Shown piece by piece: positions 11,220 through 22,539 of a stretch of DNA of 64,000 bases; positions within the stretch are counted from its first letter, which is position 1, and each line of letters starts with the position of its first letter. Both the position numbers and the translations under genes were made by a program. The DNA comes from Hofstenia miamia. Its lineage: Eukaryota > Xenacoelomorpha > Acoela. The DNA is taken from assembly GCA_004352715.1 (NCBI GenBank), contig SCFE01000100.1, positions 954,833 through 1,018,832 of the forward strand. Reading direction: 5' to 3'. Below the pieces are notes generated by a model, which was not told where the DNA came from, did not search any database, and saw only the letters and a program-made list of their open reading frames with translations.

Positions 11220-12000
11220 TGTTTGTTGTTTGAGCACTAAGCTTCTTTATCATTTTATAAAAACAATGAAAATTTCAATTGAAACTACTTTCAGTACTTA
11301 TTGTACCATCGTCAGTCAACAACAACAAAAAAATTATTTGGTGGTAAAAATATAAATTTGTAAATCATTAATTAAATTAAATTAAACTAAAATAAGTTAA
11401 GAGTTTGATGGGATTTTGTATTTAAATTTTGTTTCTCTTCCTTAATATAAATTCATTCTGCGATCTTGGTACATTTGTGTTTTATTAAAATATTAAAGTC
11501 AGATGTTGATGCTTTATGTATTTTCGAGTACATATAAATTTCGGACTGTAAGTGTTTATATAGATGTTGTTGAATTCGCGTCTTCAAATGTCTTTAGGTT
11601 TCACCAATCTATAAGCTGTCACACTTCTGACAATTATATTTGTAAACAATTGATAAAAGCAAAGATTTTTTAATGGGGTCTTTGTTACGAATTAAATTTT
11701 ATATTTTTTCCGAATTTAAAATTGGTATAATTTTCTTGATTTCCTTAGTTTTCTATTAAAATTATAAGATTTCTTAAGACGCGCCTTGTGCTATTTAATA
11801 AAAAGTAGTTTCCAAAATATATTGTCTTTCTGTTCTTGTGAATTGTGTTCTAATGAAAAGGATGTTAGACCTTCTTTTGATGTTTTTGCTATAACTTTTC
11901 AGGACACCCATTAGATTTTAGATTTTCAAATATTTTGTAAAAAGCCTTTGTAAGTACATTGTAGTTAGATGATAGTAAAACAGCTCTTCTAAATACGTTT
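11220..12000 (-). mobile_element. Penelope-like element, 3-prime arm (pLTR plus GIY-YIG and thumb remnants)
   Basis: The 11220-11400 segment matches 35401-35580 and the inverse of 38100-38290: the GTACCATCGTCAGTC block and the flanking TTCTTTATCATTTTAT. Minus translation of 11400-11680 gives SIVYKYNCQKCDS, then KTRIQQHL and SEIYMYSKIHKASTSDFN. This is the C-terminal GIY-YIG endonuclease region, with the YIG position damaged. 11700-12000 is the RT thumb remnant. Stops and frameshifts make it defective. It meets an opposite-strand piece at about 12000-12110. Confidence 0.75.
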
Positions 12001-12109
12001 TTGGAATTGAATGTTTATATTTATTATCAGAGTATGATTGAAATGGTATATATATAATTCGGTGTTAGTAGGTTTTATAAAGGAAGACATTTCAAATCCC
12101 ATTGATGTT

Positions 12110-12300
12110 TTCTTCAATGCTGCATTCCGAAAACCTTGTTTAGAAGAGCGTTTTGCTATCATCCGAACTATAATGTACTTAGAAAGGCTTTTGACAAAAT
12201 ATTTGAAAATCTAAGATCTAATGGGTATTCCGAAAAGTTTTTGCAAAAAACATCAAAAGAGCTCTAACATCCTCTTCATTAGAACACTATAACTTTTAGT
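12110..12300 (+). mobile_element. Penelope-like fragment in opposite orientation
   Basis: Plus strand matches 37330-37500 of the main Penelope-like copy (GAAAACCTTGTTTAGAAGAG, then the AAAACATCAAAAGA block), but with small indels that destroy the frame. It faces the minus arm at 11220-12000, so the two share overlapping thumb sequence in inverted orientation. Confidence 0.7.
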
Positions 12301-12379
12301 CAAGAAAATTGCTTTTTGACTAAAAAATTACTAGAAATACATCTAGCAAAATATGAATGTTACAAATGACTAAACCGAA

Positions 12380-13140
12380 TGATAAGGCTAGGAAATAGTC
12401 GTAGTATTTGCATTCGATTTGAACATTCTAGATCGCCTTTCTCAAGGTTTACTTCACAATATTTACCATCTTTGGGAAGAATGTGATCGAGGCTAGGATT
12501 CTCTTGTTCGATTGATTGTAGTATTTTCTTATCATAAGGATCTACTAAACAGCATCTATCTTTTTCAATAAATTCACTGAATCTCCCCCCCAAGCCAATC
12601 CACAATATTCTATTGAGGTTCTGATCGTCTGTTTGTAAGCAATTGAGAGTTACTTAGCTGAATTTCAAATCGACGTGAGTCGATATATCATGTTCAAATC
12701 ACGGGATATTTTATGTGAGGCATTGAATGTTAATTTGAAATAAGAAAACTCTAAAACTTTAATAGAATCTAAGACACAAGCTTGTCGTTTTCGGGATACA
12801 CGCAATGTAATGTTTTTAATTTCATTTAGTAAAAAATTATTCCATCTTTCTTTAATAATTAAATCTGTAAGCTCAAAAGGCGGAATGTTAAAGTCACCTG
12901 TGAACACTACAATATCTCTAGTTGACGCATGAAGTGTATGATAGACAGTATTGAAAGCAAAGGACCAAGAACTGTTCCTTGAGAAACGCCACAGTCAGTA
13001 TTCAAGATGTTAAATAAGTGACAGCTATGAAACTCGAGTTGTCTTCGGTTGTTAAGAAAACTAAAAATCATTTCTTGAACTAGATTGTTAAAACCCATTT
13101 TCTTCATTCTAATTATTACTTTGTGAAATAGAACCCGGAT
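12380..13140 (-). pseudogene. Scrambled non-LTR mosaic: RT, endonuclease, RT tail
   Basis: Three minus-strand scraps sit in the wrong order. 13107-12910 is RT palm (SFLNNRRQLEF, CGVSQGTVLGPLL). 12907-12665 is APE endonuclease (FTGDFNIPPFEL, then KRQACVLDSIKV resembling the PTR-x-LD block). 12640-12545 is an RT C-terminal scrap (TIRTSIEYCGLAWGGDS) typical of CR1/Jockey thumbs. In an intact element the endonuclease precedes the RT. The sequence family differs from elements A and B. No frame is intact. Confidence 0.6.
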
Positions 13141-14073
13141 TCTTTAGTCTGTGAGACATTTGAGCTTTTGGTAAGAATTGAAATAAGTAGGAGTCATAGC
13201 CATGATGATCGTACAATGAGTGAAACTAATGTTGCGAAAATCCCTTTCTCTAAAACACAGAATATCGACATTCCACATGATTAAGTTTAGGAAACAGTTT
13301 GTGAGGGCTTTACCTGTATTAGTTCAGATTAACAAATATATATTTAGAGAGGATTTTTATTTTTATTACTATCAAAAAGGTAAACGATTGCATTGAGCCT
13401 TTGAGTTTGCAAACTATTAATGTATCTTTTTATAAGTATGCTAGAATTAGATTTTGATTGCTCGCAATTATTTCCCAAAGTTTTTGAGAAACTTGACGCC
13501 ATTTCCTAATTCCATTATAACTGATTTTTCAGTATGGAAAAGAAAAATATTTAGTTGGAAACAATAAATACAACATTTCATGAACTAGATCTATAAATAT
13601 GTAAATTATTTTATAGCAAAATGAAACGATAGAAAGCATACTCAATAATATATATTGAAAATTTTATAATTCACAGATTTGATTGTAAAATCGTGATATT
13701 GACTGTAGTAAAAACTACATTAATCAAAAATGGTGAAGTAATGCTAACAATATACTATAATTGTGTAATGATTGTCTTCCCTTAGGACCTACATATATTA
13801 TTTTGTATTAAATTTATGATACAGGTATGGCGTTATTCCAAAAATGAAATAAATTATTGAAATAGAATGTTTTTAGTTCCAATTTCTGACTAAATGTCAT
13901 CACAGCATTAATTGTGAAAATGGCTAGATGACTATACGATAGAAACGTTCGAAGATTTTTTAGAAGATCTCAGATAAAAATCAGTATTCAATATGAATTT
14001 AAACATTCTCTTGAATTGATTGAATGAGACAAGCAAAAGGTTAAATGCTTTGAATTTGACTAATAAAATACCG
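13141..14073. other. Upstream flank of GPCR copy 1, no gene recognised
   Basis: AT-rich DNA without coding signal on either strand. It ends in the conserved block shared with GPCR copy 2, described separately. Confidence 0.3.
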
Positions 14074-14118
14074 AAAAGTTCTGATTGGATAAATGCTAGC
14101 ATTTAAAATATTCGCAGA
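14074..14118 (+). promoter_or_regulatory. Conserved upstream block of GPCR copy 1
   Basis: AAAAGTTCTGATTGGATAAA followed by ATGC and TTTAAAATATTCG also occurs, inverted, at 44108-44155, just upstream of GPCR copy 2. It contains an ATTGG (inverted CCAAT) and an AT-rich TTTAAAATA. Being shared shows that the duplication included DNA upstream of the start codon. A promoter role is inference. Confidence 0.4.
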
Positions 14119-14140
14119 ATTTCTTATTTTTAATTGAAAC

Positions 14141-14384
14141 ATGCAGACGAATGAAACAGTTCTCCCTATTTTTAACAAATTAATCAAAAATAGAGATTTT
14201 GAAAGCAGATTATCTGCTTATTTCATCATGACCATGACAATATTTATCGGCATACCCGGGAATAGTGTCATCATTTACATTCTCATTAATATGAAAAAGG
14301 ACATATTTTCTCTCTCTCTCTGATAAAATGTCTCCAACTCCTGGCATTCTTTGATCTTATGGCTGTCACAGGAGTAGCCTTCAA
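14141..14384 (+). pseudogene. GPCR copy 1, exon 1 (N-terminus, TM1, TM2), frameshifted
   Basis: The ATG at 14141 opens a short extracellular N-terminus with an N-E-T glycosylation site. TM1 follows (FIMTMTIFIGIPGNSVIIYI, class A G-N signature). The frame then runs into a TC run at about 14309-14322 that is 2 bp longer than in copy 2, giving a stop (TGA) at once. In the shifted frame TM2 follows as LQLLAFFDLMAVTG, with the class A L-x-x-x-D pattern. A GTAAGT donor lies at 14385-14390. The exon is 244 bp against 242 bp in copy 2, so the excess is exactly the 2 bp. As read, the gene is broken; a sequencing or allele effect cannot be excluded. Confidence 0.8.
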
Positions 14385-14564
14385 GTAAGTATTTCGATAG
14401 TAAGTATATTCTCTAATGCAAACTTTTTGCATTTAAACAGGAAAGTCAAAATACGAGTTTTTGGTAGCCATTAAGTTATAATTGTGCATACATAAATACT
14501 TATTTACAGATTAGGCACTAGAGAAAACATGTTTTACTATTCTACAGGAGTCTCCACAAAAATT

Positions 14565-15080
14565 TCAGTACTAACCTATAGAATCACTGTAGTTTTGAAA
14601 CAATGCCACACCAATTTATTATCTTTTAACAAATACCGTACAAAACATGGGAAAGTTGCTACCATGTATTAAAATCAAATACTGGCAATTCTCATACACT
14701 GTCACCACCTGCCGATTATGGAATAAATTGCCTCAGAACATTCGTTGTGCTTCAACACTAAACACGTTTAAGCGACTTTTAAAGCATAACCTCCTATCTA
14801 ATCAATACCTATTAGGGTCATCCAAAAAATTAAATGCATGGCGAAATATTTAGTGTAGTAATTATTTTAATTTTCTTATCAAGTCGTAATTGTGTATTTT
14901 TAACTTATTTTAATCTGTAGCTTAGTTTATTTTTAAGTGTCCTGCTTGTTGTATGTATTATCAATTTGTAAATATGTCTATATGTATATTGTAAATATTG
15001 TGTATATATTTTTGCAAATTTGTAAATATGTGCAGCAGGTTTGGATGGCAGATAAACTAATAAAGCTATTGAAGACTTAT
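14565..15080 (+). mobile_element. 3-prime end of a non-LTR element in intron 1 of GPCR copy 1
   Basis: Plus translation at 14647-14850 gives TVTTCRLWNKLPQNIRCAS, then LNTFKRLLKHNLL and LLGSSKKLNAWRNI with a stop: the C-terminal tail of a CR1/L2-like RT. The same tail occurs on minus at 52780-52925 (NNLDPNIRCTPNIKSFKRLL, LLGSSKKLNVWRSI), so both belong to one family. The 3-prime end is AATAAAGCTATTGAAGACTT at about 15058-15077, again matching the end near 52609. It is strongly 5-prime truncated, typical of target-primed insertion. Confidence 0.75.
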
Positions 15081-15151
15081 AGTATATAAAATTATGCCTA
15101 CAAAATAATGTTTATAAGTATTACTAATTATAATTATTTTGATGAATTTAG

Positions 15152-15446
15152 GTATCTTGTGCGATTTTTACCAAATCTATTGTGGATTCAGTTACAAGAT
15201 GGAAACTGGTGTCATTTTCGATATGCTTTCACTGATACGGCTTATACAGGATCAGGCTGGTGCTTAGTTTGGGTAGCTTGTGACCGATTTGTTGCGATTT
15301 ATCTCCCGTTAACATACACATCAATTTCGAGTAAACACTGCGTAGACAAAATTTTATTGATTGTTTGTGTCTTTGCTGTAACTATTGGTTCTACTCATAT
15401 TACCTGTAGACCTGATCCTGATAGAAGCGTTTTTTACATGCATGAA
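15152..15446 (+). CDS. GPCR copy 1, exon 2 (TM3, TM4, second extracellular loop)
   Basis: Acceptor TTTAG ends at 15151. The exon joins exon 1 to give FK-YLVRFLPNLLWIQL. It holds the conserved TM3 cysteine (GNWCHF), TM3 ending in CDRFVAIYLPL (DRY written DRF, the site that couples to G protein), TM4 (KILLIVCVFAVTIGSTHI), and the second-loop cysteine (TCRPDPD) for the class disulfide. The donor GTAATA lies at 15447, after a complete codon (MHE). Length is 295 bp, identical to exon 2 of copy 2. About 14 of 88 residues differ between the copies. Class A peptide-receptor-like; ligand unknown. Confidence 0.8.
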
Positions 15447-17260
15447 GTAATAAGTTACATATTTCAGTTTGCAAAGAAATTTTTTTGATTAATATAATTA
15501 TTACGTTTATTTTTAATTAAATTGGATTGAAGTAATATAATTTAATTATTTTAGTTTCCAGGGAATTTTCATTTTGTTTCATAATTATCACGTACATATA
15601 GTAGGTAGAGTAAAATTATTGCACTCAAGTTTAATTTTAAATGCCAAATATCAAATTTCTTTTTAATTTTTTCAAAATGTTTCAAATTATTTGAAGAATG
15701 TTTATCTTCAATTTCAGCACCTAAAATTAAGAACTTATTTTAAATTGATTGCATTTTGCAGAATTCAAAAGTAGATTTAATCCCATTTCCACCAAGAATT
15801 TTTCAAAATCTCTGATCGCTTCCCGAAAAATTTTTTAAATGCTAAAAAATCACGAACTAACGAATGTATTTAAATTCTGAAAACACTACAAGATATATGC
15901 GCGACAACCGCTGACATTGTGCACGGCACGCCAGGACGGAACAAAAACAGATTGTTTTCAGAAAACAAAAAGTTCAGTTCCTTTGTGCACAAATAGGGAT
16001 ATATATATATATATATATACAAAATAAACGCAAGTATTGATACTCTTTCTTATGATAATCAGTTATAAAAGCATTAAATAGGTGAATACCAACACTATTT
16101 TAAAAAAAAATCGACATGAATTTGAAAAATATTTAAAAATAACAATACACATTTCACATGCTTAAAACATATTAATAATTTAGAGCAGAAAAAGAGAAGG
16201 CATTTTCACCTATAATCTGGTGCTTTCAGATTAAGCGCTTAAGAGAAAATGTTATGTGATCATGAAAAATTTTCAATAAAATTCCCAGGTGGTTTAAGTT
16301 TAGACATAAGTCCGCTAAGAACTGTAATTTGAAAATTGAAGCTTTGGCTGATCATTGCATTTCTGTTTAATGTCGAAGTTGCCCATTAGTTGCGCATTAC
16401 GGCAGGCCGCCTCCAAAATGCAGTATCATGAATGCCTAGTCTTGTTTTTTATGTTTCATATTATATATATATATATATTTAATATAAAAATATAATTAAT
16501 AATAGTTATTACTTATCAAAGAACTATAGCTACATTACCGAATTTATAATTTTTTTTAAGAGGGTTCAATGGGCCTGAAATTTTTCTTGCAATTATTTCA
16601 CTGCAATTCAAACTTGCATACCGATCTTCATTAAATTTTGTTGCTTGGAAAACCCTAACCCCTATTTTGCCATTTGGTGTTATGAATCTCTCAAACTTTT
16701 CGCTATAAGGAGATATATGCTATGAAACTTCGTTTGAATATGGGAAAATCGTTTGTATTAATAAATATCTTACAATTTGTTATTCATTATAACAATGTAT
16801 TTATACATATATATGTATATATTTACATACATATATAGTTATACTATGTAGCTATGTACGCCTAACGAATTATATATGCCGCTATGTACCAGCAAGAAGT
16901 TTTGTTGTTAAAAAATGTAAAGATTATATGATAATCACACCAGACGTGGTGGCAATGGAAGTACAGACTACTATTTGAAACACTGCTTTAAAACAAAGAC
17001 AAATTTTATTGAAAATGGCAGCCTAAGTATAGCTCTATAATAACTCAACTATGGTGTGAATAATTCAGCTGAAAGTTGACAACCTTAGAGTATATTGCAC
17101 AAACATTGTTCGAATTTTAATAAATATAGAGTTTCACAACCACCCAATGTCATACAGCAATTTTTTCTGCAGATTTCTATTCATTTTTTACATATGTCGT
17201 TATGTGCGCTTTTTGAGCATTTTTTACGTACATAGAGACATATTATAACTGTATGTGTGT

Positions 17261-17303
<43 letters not shown>

Positions 17304-17346
17304 TACACCAAATGAGCGGCATCTAATGTTTATATATATATATAAA
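15447..17346. other. Intron 2 of GPCR copy 1, first part: AT-rich, no gene
   Basis: No coding signal. It contains short (TA)n runs near 16001, 16462, 16805 and 17261-17302. A GC-richer patch at 15898-15960 has no recognised identity. The 8 bp at 17339-17346 are the left target duplication of the following hAT MITE. Confidence 0.5.
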
Positions 17347-18083
17347 CTAGAGTAGGGCCCGTACCGGACACCTGCAAAGTTGTACAGGCAGGGGCTTTGC
17401 ATACGGCGTCTGAACTTTTTTTAGAAGATATTAATTCTTAGAACGATTTCTTGAAATAGATTAGGACAATTGATGGATACATATTTTGTACCTATTTATT
17501 TTATATATATTTATTTACGTATATGTTTTTCGCGAAAAATTAACCATGTAAATTTACAACAAAAATTAGAACATACCATATAAATTATTACAGTGAGCTA
17601 CATAAAATTAATTGTATTTTTCAAAATCAGTGAATTTCATTTCACTGTCACTTTTTGATATTGCATTAATATATAAATATAAATTAAGAATCATAAGTTG
17701 TGAACTTATGACGCTCCATATCATTTGAATTGAATTAATGTAATTTATTTATTTTCAAAGTCATACAAGAGATTTTTTTTACTATTATGATAAATAAATA
17801 TTTGTTTCAGTAAAACATTAAAATTATTTTCACACTGTATGATGTGTTGTCAATTATTGTGATAAATTGGTAGTACATCATCTTAAAACGGAACATAAGT
17901 ATGACTAACTGTACTTAATTTGGTTTTTGATGTAAACTACATTGATAGATGTTATGAATCTCTAGCCATTTTAGTTAAGAAACATTTAGCTACGGGCGTA
18001 ACGGGCTTAGGAAACGGGCACGGACAAACCTATTTATGTGGGTACGGGCTACGGACTGGGGACGGGACCGGGCCCTACTCCAG
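17347..18083. mobile_element. Non-autonomous hAT element (737 bp MITE)
   Basis: Left end CTAGAGTAGGGCCCGTACC; the right end read inward is CTGGAGTAGGGCCCGGTCC, so the first 15 bases match at 14. The 8 bp TATATAAA lie immediately outside both ends (17339-17346 and 18084-18091), the hAT-type target duplication. The right subterminal region (17990-18070) is packed with ACGGGC-type repeats, as expected for transposase binding sites. No transposase frame inside. It sits in intron 2 of GPCR copy 1. Because the duplicated site is AT-rich, some chance match is possible, but TIR plus position make the call good. Confidence 0.8.
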
Positions 18084-18601
18084 TATATAAATATATGCGA
18101 TGTCTAAAATCGCCACTTAGTGAACAATCTGAACAAGTGAGAAAACAATTGAGATAATACCTAATTTTATATTGAAATATGTGTATTTAAATGAGTGAGG
18201 AATTTCACAATGCTAATTACAATTCATTTTCTGAGTTGTACAATGTATGTTAGTAGTTTTCAGAAATTTTTTTAATGAATTGAATCTAGTATTTCGCTGC
18301 TATGATTGAATAGTGGAAATGCCTGCTTAGATTAGATCCTGCATAATGAAAATTTCGATAATATATTCATTAATCCCTGCAATCTCAATGTGTATTTTAA
18401 ATGATTTACATATTAGTCATTTTTATGAACTTTTTTGCAAACTGAACAGATATTCTTCTATTCTATTTAGGAGAAATTAAAGATAATAAACGCACGCTTC
18501 ATAAGCGCTATAATGGAAGCACAAAAGCGCACTCGGTAATAAGTGAAACTTGAAAAGCGAAAGCGACGATAAGCAAAAGTTTATTAAGCAAGCAGTCCAC
18601 T

Positions 18602-18635
<34 letters not shown>

Positions 18636-18866
18636 NNNNNNNNNNNNNNNNNNNNNNNNNNNNNNNNNNNNNNNNNNNNNNNNNNNNNNNNNNNNNNNNN
18701 NNNNNNNNNNNNNNNNNNNNNNNNNNNNNNNNNNNNNNNNNNNNNNNNNNNNNNNNNNNNNNNNNNNNNNNNNNNNNNNNNNNNNNNNNNNNNNNNNNNN
18801 NNNNNNNNNNNNNNNNNNNNNNNNNNNNNNNNNNNNNNNNNNNNNNNNNNNNNNNNNNNNNNNNNN
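18636..18866. other. Assembly gap (231 N) at a (TA)n run
   Basis: Run of N preceded by (TA)n at 18602-18635 and followed by ATACATATAG. Peptides predicted across it are meaningless. Confidence 0.98.
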
Positions 18867-19548
18867 ATACATATAGACTTCTACTGTTACACCTTAATTT
18901 CCTTAACTGGATATATATGGACCAGCAAACAATGCTAAATTGAAGAAACAAGTCACTATTGTAGTACCATTCGGTCAAAAAAATATAATAAATATACAAG
19001 ATCTACATTGAACAATTGATTTACACACTAAAAATGGTCACTAAGTTAAAGATATGTTTACCACCTATGGAGTAAATACAATCATTTAATCAACCAACAA
19101 AGTTGTTTTTATATGATAAAATAAAAGCCCAAAAAAATTAAAGAAATGAAAGCAACAAATCTTGGACATTTAGATTATGCAAAGAAAATCTACAATTGAA
19201 GGATTTAATATATGATGAAAAAAAAATTCAAATTTCGAATTTATGAACATGTTAAATGTGTAGCAAAAAATGTCGTATATATTATGAAATGTCGAGGTTG
19301 CGATGAAATCAATGATTAATTACAAGCTTCCAACATCAATACCAGCGGAACAACAAATTTCCAAATGCGTAAAGAAATTAAAAGTTAAGCTTAAAATTAC
19401 AGCTATTTAATATGTAGAAGATAAAAGTGAGAGACAATAATTTTAATCAAAAATGATTAAAGAAATTTCAAGCAAATTTAAATTCTGCGACGTCATATAC
19501 TTCTGTACACTATACCAAAAATTACTTAGGAAATATATTGTTTGTCAG
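18867..19548. other. Intron 2 of GPCR copy 1, last part: no gene
   Basis: AT-rich, no coding signal. It ends with two possible acceptors, TTACTTAG at about 19529 and TTTGTCAG ending at 19548. The second keeps phase 0 with exon 2 and is preferred. Confidence 0.5.
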
Positions 19549-19920
19549 AAATATTCTTCCGCAAATTATATATGTCAAACAATAGATGAAAGAATTCGCC
19601 CATTGGTTTATGGATTTATCCCTCCGGTGATTATCATGATTTCCAACTGCTTCATTATTAGTCGTCTGATATTGAGAAAGAAATCTGGCTCTAGTAAATT
19701 GGACAGCACTCAAGTTATGCTTATGGTAACACCTCTAGTGTATGCAGTTCTTTACTTTCCAAAGTCGTATGTAGTTGCAACTGGAAGTGTCTCATATAAT
19801 TGGATATCAATGCTTTCATATGCAAACCACTGCATCAACATATTTTTATATATTCTAACCTGTCAGCCAATGAGAAAACAGATTTTGAAAACTTTCACGT
19901 GTAATCGATTTCTGAAGTAA
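19549..19920 (+). CDS. GPCR copy 1, exon 3 (TM5, TM6, TM7, tail)
   Basis: Starting after TTTGTCAG, phase 0, the frame reads TM5 (RPLVYGFIPPVIIMISNCFI), third loop (LILRKKSGSSKLDS), TM6 (TQVMLMVTPLVYAVLYFP) and TM7 (LSYANHCINIFLYILTC, where N-I-F-L-Y stands for NPxxY), then helix 8 (QPMRKQILKTF). The stop is TAA at 19918-19920. Past that stop the same frame stays open and reads YQYYSELEHEIDVRE, matching the tail of copy 2 (SQYYSILEHEIALKE), so the TAA is likely a newer truncation of the C-tail. TM6-TM7 style resembles invertebrate FMRFamide/peptide receptors; this is family-level inference. Confidence 0.8.
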   Translation, partial: KYSSANYICQTIDERIRPLVYGFIPPVIIMISNCFIISRLILRKKSGSSKLDSTQVMLMVTPLVYAVLYFPKSYVVATGSVSYNWISMLSYANHCINIFLYILTCQPMRKQILKTFTCNRFLK

Positions 19921-22520
19921 AAACTTTTCCTCAAACCTGCCAAAAGTTTTGTCAGAAAATATCAGTATTATTCAGAATTAGAGCATGAAATAGATGTAAG
20001 AGAATGGAACTGTTGGACTCTTTTATTTGAATTTTAGTTATCAAATGCCAGTAGTGGAAAACTTTCTCCTTTTATTAACAACAGAACATGAAAATCAATT
20101 GATTCGAAATTTATATCAATTGAAAATCTATCCAATTATATCTCTTTGTAGTTACAATACAATTTTTCCAGAAAATGCTTCATTGGTGTATTTTAAGCTA
20201 GTTATCATCCTGGTAAATCCTTATTATATTGAAAAGATTATGAATTCAATATGGAAATGTATACTTAATAGCTCTGAATAACATCTGCTTCCACGAAATT
20301 CAGTCATCACGAATTCTAATTTAAATTTGAATTATTAGTATATCTATAACAGGAAATTTTGCAAACGATCCGTAAATATAGGCTGTTAATTTATTAATTG
20401 TATCATACATGATAAATTATTATAACATTGAATTTTTTGAAAAGTTATACATGTATATTTGAAGAATCACTCCACGTTAAGAATAGAAATTCTAGTGAGA
20501 TAAACCGGAATGTAACAAATACATGACTGCTCCTGAGAAAATTACAAAAGCTACACGTAGGGTTGGCTTGACTAATTTTTCTGTTTTACTCACATGAATA
20601 TGAACACTAAATGTAGAGAGAAACAAATTATGAATTAAAAAAATTATTTTCCAATTATAAAATTATTAGAAAAGTCAATCCAAATTTTATTAGTTGACTC
20701 TTTTTTTGGTATGGCTGTTTCAAGAGCGTTAACATTTTCGAATGCTAGGAGTTATCGATTTGGGTGTGAATCAAGCCACATCTGAAAATCCAACATTCAA
20801 GATTTTGCTTTTATTCCATAAAAGTGAAAATTATTAACTGGGACTAGTCAAGACAATTTAACAATTGTAATTAGTTCATTTGTATCAAATGAATTGTATT
20901 TACAAAGTTCTGCTTGTTGGTGCTTTTCTTTAACAAGATTGAATGCGTTAAAATCAATCGCTTCCCGCTTATCATTCCACATGACTTACATTTCTCATTC
21001 CGCAACGATTAATCGTGTCACATCACAGGCTGCTCATTATTTTAAAATTAATTAATTTCAATAAAACAATAGAATCATTTATCAATGACTGATATTATCT
21101 TGCTTTCTGAAAAATTAAAAAGTAGGTCTGACAAACACAATATAATTAATTCATCAATACATTTTGATTTTGTCCAATCGGCATCAAAATCATTATTCTG
21201 GCCTGGCTTTCATCTACTTCATGAATTAGCTGGAATTCATTTACCTCTAAGCCTGTTTGACTGGTTCTGGAATCTAGGCAATGAAGCAGTTAAGACTTTA
21301 TATTTTAATAATGAAGATATTCAAGACTAAGCAAAAACTGCATTTATAAAATTCCATTTGCGAATATGGTCGAATTAGTTGCTGCCATTAAGGAGAGGGA
21401 TAAATTATTCTGTAATTATTGTTGAAAGTTCAACTTGGCACTGGCAGGGCATTGAGATGCTCAACTGCTACTACTATTAAAAAGATCAGAGTTGCTGCAA
21501 TGGCGACTTCAAATTCCTGCTGACAACCTGTATTGAAGTTAAAAAAATTTTTCAGTCTTGAATAGGCTTTTGGCTTCCCAGAAAAAAAGGTTTACGAACA
21601 TCTCATATGGCACCTCACAATCATGTGAAATAGTGAGAAATGCGAAAAAACAGTGCCAGCTGTGAAAAATTTAGTTTTAAAAAAATTGAGCAGTAGCCAC
21701 CATTCATATTCCTGCAATGGTAAGATAACATATTTTACCATGCTAACAAATTTTCCCCCTGCTTCAATCCATTAATGCAAAAACTAATAGGTACAATTTT
21801 TCTATATGAAATGACTTACATCTAGAAGAATTAAGATTACGTATCTTAGTTGAACTGAATTCTAGTAACAGTAATTAATTAAGTTTTTATATTTTGAGCA
21901 TAACAAAGAATTTAAAATCTTTAAATGCAATTAATGCAAACACAAATTCTCAGCTAGCATCTAAAATTGAATTATAGGATTTCAAGTGCTGGTTATTATA
22001 ACAAATTATGTTAAAAGAAACCAGACATAAGAAATCTAGTATGGTACGACCCAGAAAGAACGTTTTCAATAACTTGAATTGAAGAAAAAAATCCACCAAC
22101 ACGAACAGAATTAATCAAGTGTCTCCAAAATGCGAAGTAAAGGATTTCATCTAAAGCAAGAAAAAAATTCAATGTGCATAATACAAGAATTCCCTTTTTT
22201 GAAGCGCATTGATAATAAATGCAGAAAACTGATTCAATGTCATGTTGTGCAGTGTATGCATTTAGCATTATTTATGCGTATTTTATAATGGAGCGAGCTA
22301 GTAACACTTTTTCAATAAGGTATAGTAGGGCTATGGAGAGGGGGTAGAAACGGTTAAATTTATCCGTGAGATCCAAAGAGGCCTTGTGTGTACTAATAAA
22401 TGGCTTAATGTATTAAACTACCATTAAAAAACTTTTTGGAGCTGAATTTGACATGAACTGAATTACTTGTGCCCTACCTTATGTAACATCCTTTATTTTG
22501 TGTTATCATGCCAGTGATAT
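19921..22520. other. Downstream of GPCR copy 1, no gene recognised
   Basis: The first 120 bp are the former receptor tail and 3-prime region. An 81-codon + frame at 21085-21330 and an 85-codon - frame at 22011-22268 show no domain and no sister copy in the window. No terminal repeats identified. Confidence 0.3.
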
Positions 22521-22539
22521 GGTTCAAAATTCCGATGGT

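Noticed and set aside
18477-18999. Long open frames on both strands over 18.5-19.0 kb
   Set aside because: They are mostly N plus (TA)n, which translates as IYIYIY; no evidence of coding.
21085-21330. 81-codon + frame downstream of GPCR copy 1
   Set aside because: No domain, no paralogue in the window, no splice context; could be chance in AT-rich DNA.
22320-22495. Possible MITE with TAGGGC near both ends
   Set aside because: The flanking 8 bp do not agree and the ends align only over a few bases.
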